Assembly: GCA_023269715.1 (NCBI GenBank)
Contig: JAGDVO010000004.1
Coordinates: 1-64,000 of the forward strand
Origin: Thermosulfidibacter sp.
Lineage (GTDB): Bacteria > Thermosulfidibacterota > Thermosulfidibacteria > Thermosulfidibacterales > Thermosulfidibacteraceae
Direction: 5' to 3'
Length of the DNA: 64,000 bases
The translations under genes were made by a program, and so were the position numbers. The stretch's first letter is position 1. The number at the start of each line of letters is the position of its first letter. The notes below the pieces were generated by a model, which had not been told where the DNA came from, ran no database searches, and worked only from the letters and a program-made list of their open reading frames with translations. Positions 21,058 to 28,975 of the stretch are shown one piece after another.

Positions 21058-21820
21058 GGTTGGTTACATAGATAGTCACGCTCATATTCATATGGATTAT
21101 TTCAGTGATGATAGGGAGGAGGTCTACGAAAGGGCAGTTAGTAGTGGTCTTTCTTTTATAGTTACAGTTGGGATCAACCTTGAAGATAGTAAGAAAGCTA
21201 TGGAATTTGCAAGTACCCATGAAATAGTCTATTTCACCTGCGGTTTCCATCCCCATGATGCTTCTAAAATGAAAAGGGAAGATCTTGTGAAGCTAGAGGA
21301 AGTTGCCACTAATAAAAAAAATGTAGCTATAGGTGAAATAGGCTTGGACTTTTACAGGAACTACTCACCTAGGGATGTTCAGATAAAAGCTTTTGAGATT
21401 CAACTTGATCTTGCTGACAGATTGGGTAAACCTTTAGTTCTACATGTTCGCGATGCCCATGAGGAGGTTATATCAATACTTAAGAACTTTCCAAATGTTA
21501 AGGGTATTGTACACTGTTTTTCTGGAAATAAGGATCATCTCAGAGAGTATCTTGATATGGGTTTTGTAGTTTCCTTTGCAGGTAATCTAACCTATAATAG
21601 GGATTTACAGGAGGTTATTAAGTTTGTGCCCATTGATAGACTCTTGTTTGAAACTGATTGTCCCTTTCTTACACCCCTTTCAAAAAGGGGTAAGAGAAAC
21701 GAACCTTCGTTCGTTTTAGATGTTTATGAGTTTGGGGCAGTTTTAATAGGCGTAGAAAGGAAGAAGTTGGTTGAGAGAATTTTTTTAAATTTTTTAGAGG
21801 CCTTCTACTTGACTAGGTAA
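21038..21820 (+). CDS. tatD: TatD-family metal-dependent DNase
   Basis: The 260-residue TIM barrel carries the metal ligands of the family: YIDSHAHIHMDYF (HxH), AIGEIGLDFYRN (Glu), LVLHVRDAHEEV (His), VHCFSGN (His) and FETDCPFLTPL (Asp). TatD proteins are 3'-5' exonucleases or D-tyrosyl-tRNA deacylase-like hydrolases. I place the start at TTG 21038, nine bases after GGAGG (21024-21028) and inside the end of metG; no in-frame ATG exists before the HxH motif. It ends the holB-ricT-metG-tatD run, and the next gene has its own leader. Confidence 0.9.
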   Translation: MVPLLNRVGYIDSHAHIHMDYFSDDREEVYERAVSSGLSFIVTVGINLEDSKKAMEFASTHEIVYFTCGFHPHDASKMKREDLVKLEEVATNKKNVAIGEIGLDFYRNYSPRDVQIKAFEIQLDLADRLGKPLVLHVRDAHEEVISILKNFPNVKGIVHCFSGNKDHLREYLDMGFVVSFAGNLTYNRDLQEVIKFVPIDRLLFETDCPFLTPLSKRGKRNEPSFVLDVYEFGAVLIGVERKKLVERIFLNFLEAFYLTR

Positions 21821-21825
21821 TAACA

Positions 21826-21841
21826 TTGTTTTATAAAACAA
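21826..21841 (+). promoter_or_regulatory. 16-bp perfect palindrome ahead of the IclR gene
   Basis: TTGTTTTATAAAACAA is its own reverse complement and lies 43 bp upstream of the iclR-type start. Size, AT-rich centre and TGTTTT arms suit an operator of an IclR-family dimer, so autoregulation is likely. The central TATAAA could also act as a -10 box. Confidence 0.5.
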
Positions 21842-21884
21842 CTAGAGAGTTTATTAGAAAATAATTTTTGGTTAGAGGGGTAAG

Positions 21885-22658
21885 TTGAGAGGCGGTAGAG
21901 AGGAGATTCAACTTGTGAAAGCCGTTGAGCATGCTTTGCAAGTTTTGATTTCCTATAGTGAGAGGGAAGAACTGGGTGTTACTGAGCTGTCCAATAAGCT
22001 TGGGTTACATAAGAACAATGTTTTCAGATTGCTTGCCACGCTTGAACAGATGGGCTATATAAGGCAAAACCCAAGGACAGAGGCTTATAGACTTGGTCCT
22101 AAGATTTTCGAACTTTCCGTGGTATTCAAGTATCAGATGGGGCTTATAAAGGTTGCTCGTCCTTACCTTGAAGATGTGTGGAGTAGATTTAATGAAACTA
22201 CCTACTTAGGTATACTCAGAGATATTTATGCTATTTACATAGATTGTATAGAAACTACCAATACGATAAGAGTTGTCCCGAGGATAGGTAAACAGCTACC
22301 TGCCTACGCTACTGCTATAGGTAAGGCTCAACTTGCTTATTTAAGTAGTGGTGAAATTGAAAGGCTCTTTAGGGATAGGAAACTTGTTAAATTTACACCT
22401 AATACGAAGACTGATGTAAAAGAGATAGAAAATGAGCTTGCCAGAGTTAAGGAACTTGGTTATGCGATTGATTATGAGGAGTACCAACTAGAAGTTAGGT
22501 GTGTTGGGGCACCGATCAGGGACTATACTGGTAGAGTTATAGCTGCCATTTCGGTGTCAGGACCTAGTTACAGATTTCCAGATGACAGACTTGGGCTCAT
22601 GGGGGAAATGATTAGAGAAGTGGCCAATGAAATATCTAAAGCACTTGGTTTTGTATAG
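21885..22658 (+). CDS. IclR-family transcriptional regulator
   Basis: The 257-residue protein has an N-terminal winged helix (VKAVEHALQVLISYSEREEL, then GVTELSNKLGLHKNNVFRLL with LEQMGYIRQNPRTEAYRLG). The C-terminal IclR effector domain has YATAIGKAQLAYLSSGEIER and VGAPIRDYTGRVIAAISVSG. It starts at TTG 21885, preceded by AGAGGGG. The effector is not predictable; the family often senses small carboxylates, aromatic compounds or quorum signals. The palindrome at 21826-21841 is a likely operator. It overlaps the following lipoprotein gene by 32 bp, which might be a target or just compact packing. Confidence 0.9.
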   Translation: MRGGREEIQLVKAVEHALQVLISYSEREELGVTELSNKLGLHKNNVFRLLATLEQMGYIRQNPRTEAYRLGPKIFELSVVFKYQMGLIKVARPYLEDVWSRFNETTYLGILRDIYAIYIDCIETTNTIRVVPRIGKQLPAYATAIGKAQLAYLSSGEIERLFRDRKLVKFTPNTKTDVKEIENELARVKELGYAIDYEEYQLEVRCVGAPIRDYTGRVIAAISVSGPSYRFPDDRLGLMGEMIREVANEISKALGFV

Positions 22659-23961
22659 AATTTGTGCAGTACTTGTTTCATGTTTTACCTTTCTTTCCTG
22701 TACGGTAAATCCTGCGAGTGGTAGACTGCAGCTAAGTTTCGTTGGTACCGATACGGAGCTTAGGATTGGACGTGAAGTATTTCAATATATGGATAGGGAA
22801 ACTATAGAATCTGGGCCCTTTATAAAAAGCGGTTATGCTGTAGACTATGTTAGAAAAATAGTCGATAGAATGTATCCCTACTTCCATAGGAAAGGGGTAG
22901 TTTCTCTTGAAGTTGTTATCTCTCCAAGTGCAGAACCAAACGCTTGGGCTTTACCTGGTTATGTGAATGTAAACATAGGACTTATCCCTTGCTTGGAGAA
23001 TGAGGCTCAACTTGCTTTTGTAATAGGTCACGAGATGGGACATGTGGCGGCTAGACATACTGCCGAAAGGTATAGCCAAACTATTCTGGCTAATATAGCC
23101 ATTACTGGTGCTAGTATTTATGCTGGAAGATTAGGCGAGCTTATAGGAAATGTTGGTAGTTTGTTGGTTTTGTCTGCTTATTCAAGAAGCCAGGAAAGAG
23201 AGGCAGACAAGCTAGGTTTTTACTATGCTACCTCTGCAGGGTATGATGCCAATGAAGTTGTTAAGTCCCTTATTTCTGTTGAGGCTTGTGGTAAACATTA
23301 TCTTAGTTATCTTGGCGTTAAAGATACTAATTTGGGCGGTTTTCTTAATAGGTTATTTTCAGACCATCCTTTAACTGAAGAAAGGGTGAGGAACCTTAAA
23401 TCTATGGCTATTAGTGTAAGAGGTAAAGGTGCCGAAAACTTCGAGCACTTCGCTGCTTTAAAGGAGTGGGCATCAAAGAGGATGGATTTGCTCCTAAAGA
23501 TACACAAAGCTCTTTATGTCGCTTCAAGTAGAAAGGATCCGACTGAATCTCTGAGGATACTGAGGGATGCTGAAGTTAGGTTAAAGGAATCGGACCTTGA
23601 ACCTGAAATAAGGGCTAAATTCTATGCAGTTAAGGCTTATCTTTTGTTCAACAGATCTGATTATATTGAGGCCATGAACAGTGCAAAGCTAGCTACCAGC
23701 TACAAGAGGGATTTTGTTGTTGCCTATAAAATAGGAGGTATAGCTGGTTTAAGGTCAAAAAGAGGTGAATACCTACTCGATTCCAAGAATCTATTCACGG
23801 AATGTCTTAATTATAGCAGTAATGATCAAATCTGTTTGAAGGGAGCTCTTATCTCTTCGTGTTTGCTAAAGGATAGGGACTGTTCTATGTACTGCAGGAA
23901 GTATTTTTCCAATTATAGTTCTGATTTTCCTAGTGTATCTATGTATTGTATATTTAGATAG
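22627..23961 (+). CDS. M48-family metalloprotease, probable lipoprotein with TPR-like C-terminus
   Basis: The 444-residue protein begins with a signal peptide ending CFTFLSC, a lipobox (L-S-C), so Cys 25 should be acylated and the protein anchored in a membrane facing the periplasm. The zinc site is VIGHEMGHVAARHTAERYS (HExxH) and the third ligand lies in SQEREADKLGFYYA. The family (BepA/YfgC, LoiP-like) degrades or helps fold outer-membrane proteins. The last 160 residues have helical repeats (SLRILRDAEVRLKE, KFYAVKAYLLFNRSDYIEAM) suggestive of TPRs, as in BepA. This argues for a two-membrane cell envelope. Start ATG 22627 overlaps the regulator gene. Confidence 0.88.
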   Translation: MKYLKHLVLYRICAVLVSCFTFLSCTVNPASGRLQLSFVGTDTELRIGREVFQYMDRETIESGPFIKSGYAVDYVRKIVDRMYPYFHRKGVVSLEVVISPSAEPNAWALPGYVNVNIGLIPCLENEAQLAFVIGHEMGHVAARHTAERYSQTILANIAITGASIYAGRLGELIGNVGSLLVLSAYSRSQEREADKLGFYYATSAGYDANEVVKSLISVEACGKHYLSYLGVKDTNLGGFLNRLFSDHPLTEERVRNLKSMAISVRGKGAENFEHFAALKEWASKRMDLLLKIHKALYVASSRKDPTESLRILRDAEVRLKESDLEPEIRAKFYAVKAYLLFNRSDYIEAMNSAKLATSYKRDFVVAYKIGGIAGLRSKRGEYLLDSKNLFTECLNYSSNDQICLKGALISSCLLKDRDCSMYCRKYFSNYSSDFPSVSMYCIFR

Positions 23962-23999
23962 TTTCTGGTATACCTTTCAAAAATTGAAGGCGGTACTTT

Positions 24000-25385
24000 A
24001 TGTTTAGCTGGCTTGTTAGGGCTTTTCCATGGGTTTTTAATCGGAGTATATTTTGGAAATTCAGTTTTATAGTTGTTGTTTGTATATTTCCTATCTTTTT
24101 CTTTTCTGTATTTTGTTCGTTTAGGGGTATCTCCTGGGTTACTTGCGGAGATTACTTTTTAGCAGTTACAGTTATTTCATTTATTTTCATATTATGGCAG
24201 GCTATAGCTTTGTACTATATGGTTATAAAGCCTTTAAAAAGAGTTGTGTCACACTTACGTAGGTTTATAGAAAACCAGGAAGAGGTTTTAAAGAGTGACA
24301 TTAGGCTCCAAAAGTACTATGCAAAGGATGAAATAGGAGATCTTGTTGATGTGGTTAATGATCTTTTGGATAGTTTTAGGATGCTTCATATATTTAAACA
24401 TACTATTGAAAATGATGAAGATTCTGGGACCATATATGAGAGGTTAGGATGGGTTTTAAAGGAACTCGTTGGTTTTGATGAGTTTATCATTTATGAAGTC
24501 TCCAATTCCCAAAATTCCATGAGGATAGTTTATTCCACTCCTCCTGATGTCGCCTATAATGCGGATAAACTTTTCGATGCCAGTAGATGCAGGGCAAGAA
24601 GAACTGGTGAGATAGTTTCATCAATCACTTTTCCCGGCATATGTAAGTATTTTGCATACTCCGGAGAAAAGTGCCATTTCTGTATTCCTATGATGTCTGG
24701 TTCTAACTGTGTTGGTGTAGTGGAGTTACATTTACCTATGTTTAATGAAGGGTGTTCTTGTGATAGGAGAACCATTGAGACTAAATTGAATATAGCTAAG
24801 ATTTATATAGATGAGGCTACTCCAGTTATTGAGGCTAAAAGATATGCAGAGTCTTTAAAAGAACAGGCCTTCAAGGATACTTTGACTGGATTGTACAACA
24901 GAAGATTTTTGGAGGCTATTATAGACAATCTTGCTGCTCAGGTTTTGAGGAGGGAAACCGTTCTGGGGATCCTCATGTGTGATCTTGACTTCTTCAAATC
25001 TGTCAATGATAAGTACGGTCATGATGCTGGGGATTTGGTTCTTAAGCAAACTGCCCAGGTAATTAAGGATAGTGTTAGAAAATCTGATATAGTTGTAAGA
25101 TTCGGAGGCGAGGAATTTCTAGTTTTACTTGTGGATGTTGAAAAAAATAAGGCTGTGGATGTAGCGGAAAAGATAAGGAAGAATATAGAAATCTACGATT
25201 TTAAAATTCCACAGGGCATTGTGAAAAGGACCATTTCTATAGGGGTTTCAGAGTTTCCAACGGATGCGGATGCTATCTGGGAAGCGATAAAATATGCTGA
25301 TGTTGCTCTCTATAAGGCAAAGGAATTCGGTAGAAATAGAGTTGTGAGATTCGTACCAGAATTTTGGCAAAAGGAAGAATATTGA
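24000..25385 (+). CDS. Membrane-bound diguanylate cyclase (HAMP-GAF-like-GGDEF)
   Basis: The 461-residue protein has two N-terminal membrane helices (residues about 20-45 and 52-75), then a HAMP-like segment (VIKPLKRVVSHLRRFIENQE). A sensory region of about 150 residues contains several cysteines (CKYFAYSGEKCHFC, EGCSC). A complete GGDEF domain follows with FKDTLTGLYNRRFLEAII and RFGGEEFLVLL (the active A-site, GGEEF form). It should make cyclic di-GMP from two GTP. An RxxD inhibitory site would be expected just before GGEEF; here the region reads KDSVRKSDIVVRFGGEEF, so RKSD is a good candidate. Cysteines suggest redox or metal sensing, which is inference. Confidence 0.9.
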   Translation: MFSWLVRAFPWVFNRSIFWKFSFIVVVCIFPIFFFSVFCSFRGISWVTCGDYFLAVTVISFIFILWQAIALYYMVIKPLKRVVSHLRRFIENQEEVLKSDIRLQKYYAKDEIGDLVDVVNDLLDSFRMLHIFKHTIENDEDSGTIYERLGWVLKELVGFDEFIIYEVSNSQNSMRIVYSTPPDVAYNADKLFDASRCRARRTGEIVSSITFPGICKYFAYSGEKCHFCIPMMSGSNCVGVVELHLPMFNEGCSCDRRTIETKLNIAKIYIDEATPVIEAKRYAESLKEQAFKDTLTGLYNRRFLEAIIDNLAAQVLRRETVLGILMCDLDFFKSVNDKYGHDAGDLVLKQTAQVIKDSVRKSDIVVRFGGEEFLVLLVDVEKNKAVDVAEKIRKNIEIYDFKIPQGIVKRTISIGVSEFPTDADAIWEAIKYADVALYKAKEFGRNRVVRFVPEFWQKEEY

Positions 25386-25410
25386 CAGAGTATTCACCCT
25401 ATATTATATT
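25382..25410 (+). promoter_or_regulatory. Promoter for tRNA-Leu/tRNA-Pro
   Basis: A perfect -35 TTGACA (25382-25387) is followed after 17 bp by TATATT (25405-25410), placing the transcription start a few bases before the tRNA-Leu 5' end. The -35 overlaps the stop codon of the diguanylate cyclase gene. Confidence 0.65.
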
Positions 25411-25426
25411 CTGAATCTAGAGGTAA

Positions 25427-25510
25427 GCCGGAGTGGCGGAACTGGCAGACGCGCTGTCTTGAGGGGACAGTGGGCGTTAGCCCGTGCGGGTTCAAATCCC
25501 GCCTCCGGCA
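25427..25510 (+). tRNA. tRNA-Leu (anticodon GAG)
   Basis: The acceptor stem GCCGGAG (25427-25433) pairs with CTCCGGC (25503-25509), with discriminator A. The anticodon arm CTGTC-TTGAGGG-GACAG presents GAG. A long variable arm (GGGCGTTAGCCCG) marks it as class II, and the T-loop TTCAAAT is canonical. CCA is not encoded; the following bases are TTT. It reads CUC/CUU codons. It is 16 bp before tRNA-Pro and probably co-transcribed. Confidence 0.95.
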
Positions 25511-25525
25511 TTTATCCAAATTTTT

Positions 25526-25602
25526 CGGGGCGTAGCTCAGCCTGGCAGAGCACTGGCATGGGGGGCCAGTGGTCGCCCGTTCAAATCGGGTCGCCCCGAC
25601 CA
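25526..25602 (+). tRNA. tRNA-Pro (anticodon GGG), CCA encoded
   Basis: CGGGGCG (25526-25532) pairs with CGCCCCG (25592-25598); ACCA (25599-25602) follows, so the CCA end is encoded. The anticodon arm CTGGC-ATGGGGG-GCCAG presents GGG. The T-arm has TTCAAAT. The tRNA-Pro(CGG) at 27114 has the same acceptor stem but no encoded CCA, so the two may have separate histories. Confidence 0.93.
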
Positions 25603-25630
25603 TTGTGAGTTTTCAATTTGTGAGTGCCTC

Positions 25631-25658
25631 TTGCCCTTTCCGGTGTAGCTGTTATAAT
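25631..25658 (+). promoter_or_regulatory. Promoter for surE-pcm
   Basis: TTGCCC (25631-25636), 16 bp spacer, and a perfect TATAAT (25653-25658) lie 38 bp before the surE start. Confidence 0.55.
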
Positions 25659-25695
25659 TTTAAAGGTGTGATTTTTGTTAAGGTGGTGGTGTTTT

Positions 25696-26460
25696 ATGCT
25701 GATTCTTCTTTCGAATGATGATGGTGTATTTGCGACAGGTATTAATGTTTTATTTAGCGAATTATCCAAGATCGCAGATGTATGGATAGTTGCTCCCGAT
25801 AGAGAGAAGAGTGCTTCAAGTCATTCCCTTACTTTACATAGACCCTTAAGGGCAAAGAAAATAGAGGAAAGAATATACGCTGTTGATGGAACTCCAACTG
25901 ATTCTGTTATTCTAGGAGTTCACAAGATACTACCTAGAGAGCCTGACTTTGTTGTTTCTGGTATAAATGAAGGACCGAATCTTGGGGAGGATGTTACCTA
26001 TTCTGGTACTGTTTCTGCTGCCATGGAAGGATGTATACTTGGCATACCGTCTGTTGCCGTTTCGCTGGCAATATCGGGGTATAGGAATTTTAAAGCGGCT
26101 GCTAGGATTGTCGTAAAAATAATGGAGAGTCTTTTTGAGAAAAGATTTCCTGATGGGATTTTTCTTAATATTAACGTTCCAGATGTAGAAGATATAGGAG
26201 AAGTAAAGGGAATAAAATGGACTAGGCTTGGTAAAAGGAAATATAACAACTATATTCATGAATTAAGGGATCCAAGGGGGGATACCTTTTATTGGATAGG
26301 TGGTTTACCCGAGGAAGATGAAGAAGATTCAAATGGAGAGGGTACCGATATAGGAGCAGTTAGAAAAGGTTATGTTTCTGTAACACCTATAAGGTACGAT
26401 ATGACCGCTCTTGATTTCTTAGAAAAGGGAATATGGGAATGGGATGTCGGATTATACTGA
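25696..26460 (+). CDS. surE: 5'/3'-nucleotidase SurE
   Basis: The 254-residue protein begins LILLSNDDGVFATGINVLF, the DD metal site of SurE. IVAPDREKSASSHSLTLHRP, DGTPTDSVILGVHKIL and GINEGPNLGEDVTYSGTVSA follow: the classical N-D-D, S-x-S, GTP-x-D and N-G-P blocks. It dephosphorylates nucleoside monophosphates and is coupled with pcm in many bacteria as a damage-survival pair. Start ATG 25696 is used because the longer frame from 25675 (TTG) adds 7 residues and lacks a ribosome site; GGTGGTGG precedes 25696. It overlaps pcm by 17 bp. Confidence 0.95.
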   Translation: MLILLSNDDGVFATGINVLFSELSKIADVWIVAPDREKSASSHSLTLHRPLRAKKIEERIYAVDGTPTDSVILGVHKILPREPDFVVSGINEGPNLGEDVTYSGTVSAAMEGCILGIPSVAVSLAISGYRNFKAAARIVVKIMESLFEKRFPDGIFLNINVPDVEDIGEVKGIKWTRLGKRKYNNYIHELRDPRGDTFYWIGGLPEEDEEDSNGEGTDIGAVRKGYVSVTPIRYDMTALDFLEKGIWEWDVGLY

Positions 26461-27106
26461 TACACCAGAATTGAAGAGAAGAAGAGAGGAACTTGTTAAT
26501 CACCTAAGAGGGCGTGGTATAAAGGATGAAAGGGTTCTTAGTGCAATGCTTAAGATTCCGAGGCATTTTTTTGTCCCACCGGAATTTATAGATGAAGCCT
26601 ACAACGATTATCCCTTACCTATAGGTGCTGGACAAACCATATCTCAGCCTTATATAGTTGCCCTAATGACGGAAGCTTTGAATGTAGAAAATGTACATAA
26701 TGTTCTTGAAATAGGTACAGGTTCAGGTTATCAGTGTGCAATCTTAGCCGAGCTTGCTAAGGAAGTGTATTCTGTAGAGAGGATACCAGAGCTTGCAGAA
26801 AGGGCTATAAAGGTACTTGATCAGTTGGGTTACTCTAATGTTAAGGTAAAGATTGGTGATGGAACACTAGGGTGGCCTGAGTATGCTCCTTACGACAGAA
26901 TAATGGTTACTGCAGGAGCTCCAAAGATTCCTGAACCTTTACTTGAACAGCTTGTTGTTGATGGTATTATGGTTATTCCTGTAGGTGATGAATACTCCCA
27001 GGAGTTGTTGGTAGTGACAAAGGTTTCTGAAGATGGTAAAGTTAGGGTTAAAAGTTTAGGTGGGTGTGTTTTTGTTAAGTTGAGAGGTGAGCATGGTTGG
27101 AGGTGA
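26444..27106 (+). CDS. pcm: Protein-L-isoaspartate O-methyltransferase
   Basis: The 220-residue protein carries DERVLSAMLKIPRHFFVPPE, the GAGQTISQPYIVALMTEAL substrate motif, and SAM-binding VLEIGTGSGYQCAILAELA, with DRIMVTAGAPKIPEPLLEQL after it. It methylates isoaspartyl residues in aged proteins so they can be repaired, a useful activity at high temperature. The start overlaps surE by 17 bp and follows GGGAATGGG. Its stop lies 7 bp before tRNA-Pro(CGG). Confidence 0.95.
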   Translation: MSDYTDTPELKRRREELVNHLRGRGIKDERVLSAMLKIPRHFFVPPEFIDEAYNDYPLPIGAGQTISQPYIVALMTEALNVENVHNVLEIGTGSGYQCAILAELAKEVYSVERIPELAERAIKVLDQLGYSNVKVKIGDGTLGWPEYAPYDRIMVTAGAPKIPEPLLEQLVVDGIMVIPVGDEYSQELLVVTKVSEDGKVRVKSLGGCVFVKLRGEHGWR

Positions 27107-27113
27107 AGATAGA

Positions 27114-27187
27114 CGGGGCGTAGCGCAGCCTGGAAGCGCACCAGCTTCGGGAGCTGGGGGTCGCCGGTTCGAATCCGGCCGCCCCGA
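27114..27187 (+). tRNA. tRNA-Pro (anticodon CGG)
   Basis: CGGGGCG (27114-27120) pairs with CGCCCCG (27180-27186), discriminator A. Anticodon arm CCAGC-TTCGGGA-GCTGG presents CGG; the T-arm CCGGTTCGAATCCGG is canonical. No CCA is encoded. It sits between pcm and a LOG-like gene on the same strand with no room for a separate promoter upstream, so it is probably cut out of the pcm transcript. Confidence 0.94.
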
Positions 27188-27191
27188 TAAG

Positions 27192-27632
27192 ATAATTGGG
27201 GTTATAGGAGCCCATCAGGCAACTACTATTGATCGCAAGTATGCTTATGAGTTTGGTTTGTTGGTTGGTAGGAAGGGATATACTATTATCTGTGGCGGAC
27301 TCGGAGGGGTTATGGAGGAAGTTGCAAGGGGGGTAAAGGAAGGTGGAGGTGTAACTATAGGAATAGTTCCTACTTATTCTAGATTCGATGCTAATCCTTA
27401 CATAGATTATTCCATCGCTACTGGTATGGGTCATGCAAGAAACGTCATAATAGTGGCAACAAGTGACGTTATCATTGCTATAGGTGGTGAATATGGAACC
27501 TTAAGTGAGATAGGTTTTGCTCTGAAGATGGGGAAGCCTGTCGTTTCCCTTAGAAGTTGGGATATTCCGGGTGTTCTTAAGGTAGCTACTCCCTTTGATG
27601 CCTTTAAAAAAGTTGAGGAGGTATTAGGATGA
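27192..27632 (+). CDS. TIGR00725/LOG-like Rossmann protein, start codon unclear
   Basis: The protein (about 146 residues) starts IIGVIGAHQATTIDRKYAYE and has ICGGLGGVMEEVARGVKEGG and VIIAIGGEYGTLSEIGFALK, the nucleotide-phosphate loops of the DprA/LOG superfamily (TIGR00725 branch). In this frame no ATG, GTG or TTG lies between the tRNA-Pro 3' end (27187) and the first beta strand. The next upstream in-frame ATG (27093) would put the whole tRNA inside the coding region. I place the start at ATA 27192; ATT 27195 is equally possible. If the tRNA is cut out, the mRNA would be leaderless. Function is unknown, perhaps nucleotide-phosphate hydrolysis. Confidence 0.7.
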   Translation: MIGVIGAHQATTIDRKYAYEFGLLVGRKGYTIICGGLGGVMEEVARGVKEGGGVTIGIVPTYSRFDANPYIDYSIATGMGHARNVIIVATSDVIIAIGGEYGTLSEIGFALKMGKPVVSLRSWDIPGVLKVATPFDAFKKVEEVLG

Positions 27633-28972
27633 AAAAAATGGTTTCTTTGATTTTTATACTTCTTTCGATTCTTCTCTTGCTTAATGTTGGAGATTCCTTT
27701 TCTGTGCAGACTAAAAAAGGTGATTCCCAAAGTAAGGTAGATACGACTAAGGATTCTACCAAGAAAAGTAAAAAGAGTACTTCTAAAAAGAAAACTACTT
27801 CCAGGAAGACCACTAGAAGAACTAGTACTAAAGAATCTGAAAGGAAATTATGTGATTACAAAGTGGTTAAAGGAGATACTCCAGGTAGGGTTGCTGAAAA
27901 GTTTGGTATGTCCATAGAGGAACTTAAGAAGGTAAATAACGTGAGGAAAAAAAAATTTGTTCTTGTTGCTGGTAAGTCTATAAAGGTCTACTGCAAGCAG
28001 GAAGAGAAGACTGAAAAGCAGGAGAAAATCGAAAAAGAGGCTAAAACCACTTACTGCTCTTATAAGGTGAAGAAAAGAGTAGAATCTATAGAGGAAATTT
28101 CTAAGAATCTTGGGGTTGATGTAGAAGAGCTTGCAAGGATCAATAAGGTTAAAGAGACAGCTAAATTTAGAAAGGGTAGGTTAGTTAATGTACCTTGTGA
28201 GTATCTCGAAAAATTTAGTGATAAATCCAAAAGGAAAGTGATAGTAGGTAAGGAGAGTACAAAGGAGAGGGAAATAGTAGAAAAGAGAGAGTTGGAAAGT
28301 AAGACAAAGTTATGTGAGTACAAGGTTAAAGAGGGAGATACTCTATACTCTATTTCAAGACTTACGGGTACTACACCCGAGAAACTTATAGAGTTAAATT
28401 CTATTACCGAGAATAAAATAGTTGTAGGTCAGGTATTGAAAGTTCCTTGTGGGGTAGGTATCCCTTCTAAAGAAGAGGAAAAACAGGCCAAGCTACAACA
28501 GAGGGAAGAATCAGAGAAGGTAATAACAGAAGAAAGGAAAGCATCGAAGGAGAGAGTTTTTAGTAAAGCGACTCCGGTAAGTGAGAAAAAGATACTTCTA
28601 CTGAAGAGCTTTTCTGTAAGAAATCATTCCTTTATAAGTCCTATAGGTAAAGAGGTTGATGCAGTTATCGTTAGTAACAGGGTTGATATACCGGTGAATA
28701 AAGGCGAGAAGATAGTGGCTGTTGCTGATGGTCAGGTCGTATATGCTACTAATAACATAGCAGGAGTCGCTTCGCTTCTTGTTGTTAAGCACGGTTCTCT
28801 CTATTCCGTTTATTCTGGTGAAAATATAGAGTTACGGGTCAAAAACGGAGATAAGGTCAGACAGGGAGATGTGATCGGAGAAACCAAATCTAGCACCATA
28901 CTTAGATTTCAGATAAGGGACAAAAAAGAGGCTATAGATCCTGCGCAATATGCTGCTGGTAAGAGGGGGTAG
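27629..28972 (+). CDS. Secreted LysM-repeat protein with degenerate M23 (LytM) domain
   Basis: The 447-residue protein has a signal peptide (residues 1-28), a Lys/Ser/Thr-rich linker, and three LysM repeats each framed by cysteines (CDYKVVKGDTPGRVAEKFGM near 74, CSYKVKKRVESIEEISKNLG near 137, CEYKVKEGDTLYSISRLTGT near 230). The C-terminal M23-like fold (GEKIVAVADGQVVYATNN, LLVVKHGSLYSVYSG, NGDKVRQGDVIGETK) lacks the zinc ligands: the H-x-H of active enzymes reads LRFQIRD. Like NlpD/EnvC, it probably activates an amidase at the septum rather than cutting murein itself. It binds peptidoglycan through LysM. It overlaps the LOG-like gene by 4 bp. Confidence 0.82.
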   Translation: MKKMVSLIFILLSILLLLNVGDSFSVQTKKGDSQSKVDTTKDSTKKSKKSTSKKKTTSRKTTRRTSTKESERKLCDYKVVKGDTPGRVAEKFGMSIEELKKVNNVRKKKFVLVAGKSIKVYCKQEEKTEKQEKIEKEAKTTYCSYKVKKRVESIEEISKNLGVDVEELARINKVKETAKFRKGRLVNVPCEYLEKFSDKSKRKVIVGKESTKEREIVEKRELESKTKLCEYKVKEGDTLYSISRLTGTTPEKLIELNSITENKIVVGQVLKVPCGVGIPSKEEEKQAKLQQREESEKVITEERKASKERVFSKATPVSEKKILLLKSFSVRNHSFISPIGKEVDAVIVSNRVDIPVNKGEKIVAVADGQVVYATNNIAGVASLLVVKHGSLYSVYSGENIELRVKNGDKVRQGDVIGETKSSTILRFQIRDKKEAIDPAQYAAGKRG

Positions 28973-28975
28973 CTT

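Noticed and set aside
25394-25603. Reverse frame across tRNA-Leu and tRNA-Pro (for example GATRFERATTGPPCQ)
   Set aside because: This is the well-known false protein from the antisense strand of tRNA genes.
27087-27191. Extension of the LOG-like frame upstream through the tRNA-Pro gene
   Set aside because: It would translate the full tRNA (residues such as SAPASGAGGRRFESG); tRNA-derived open frames are a common artefact.
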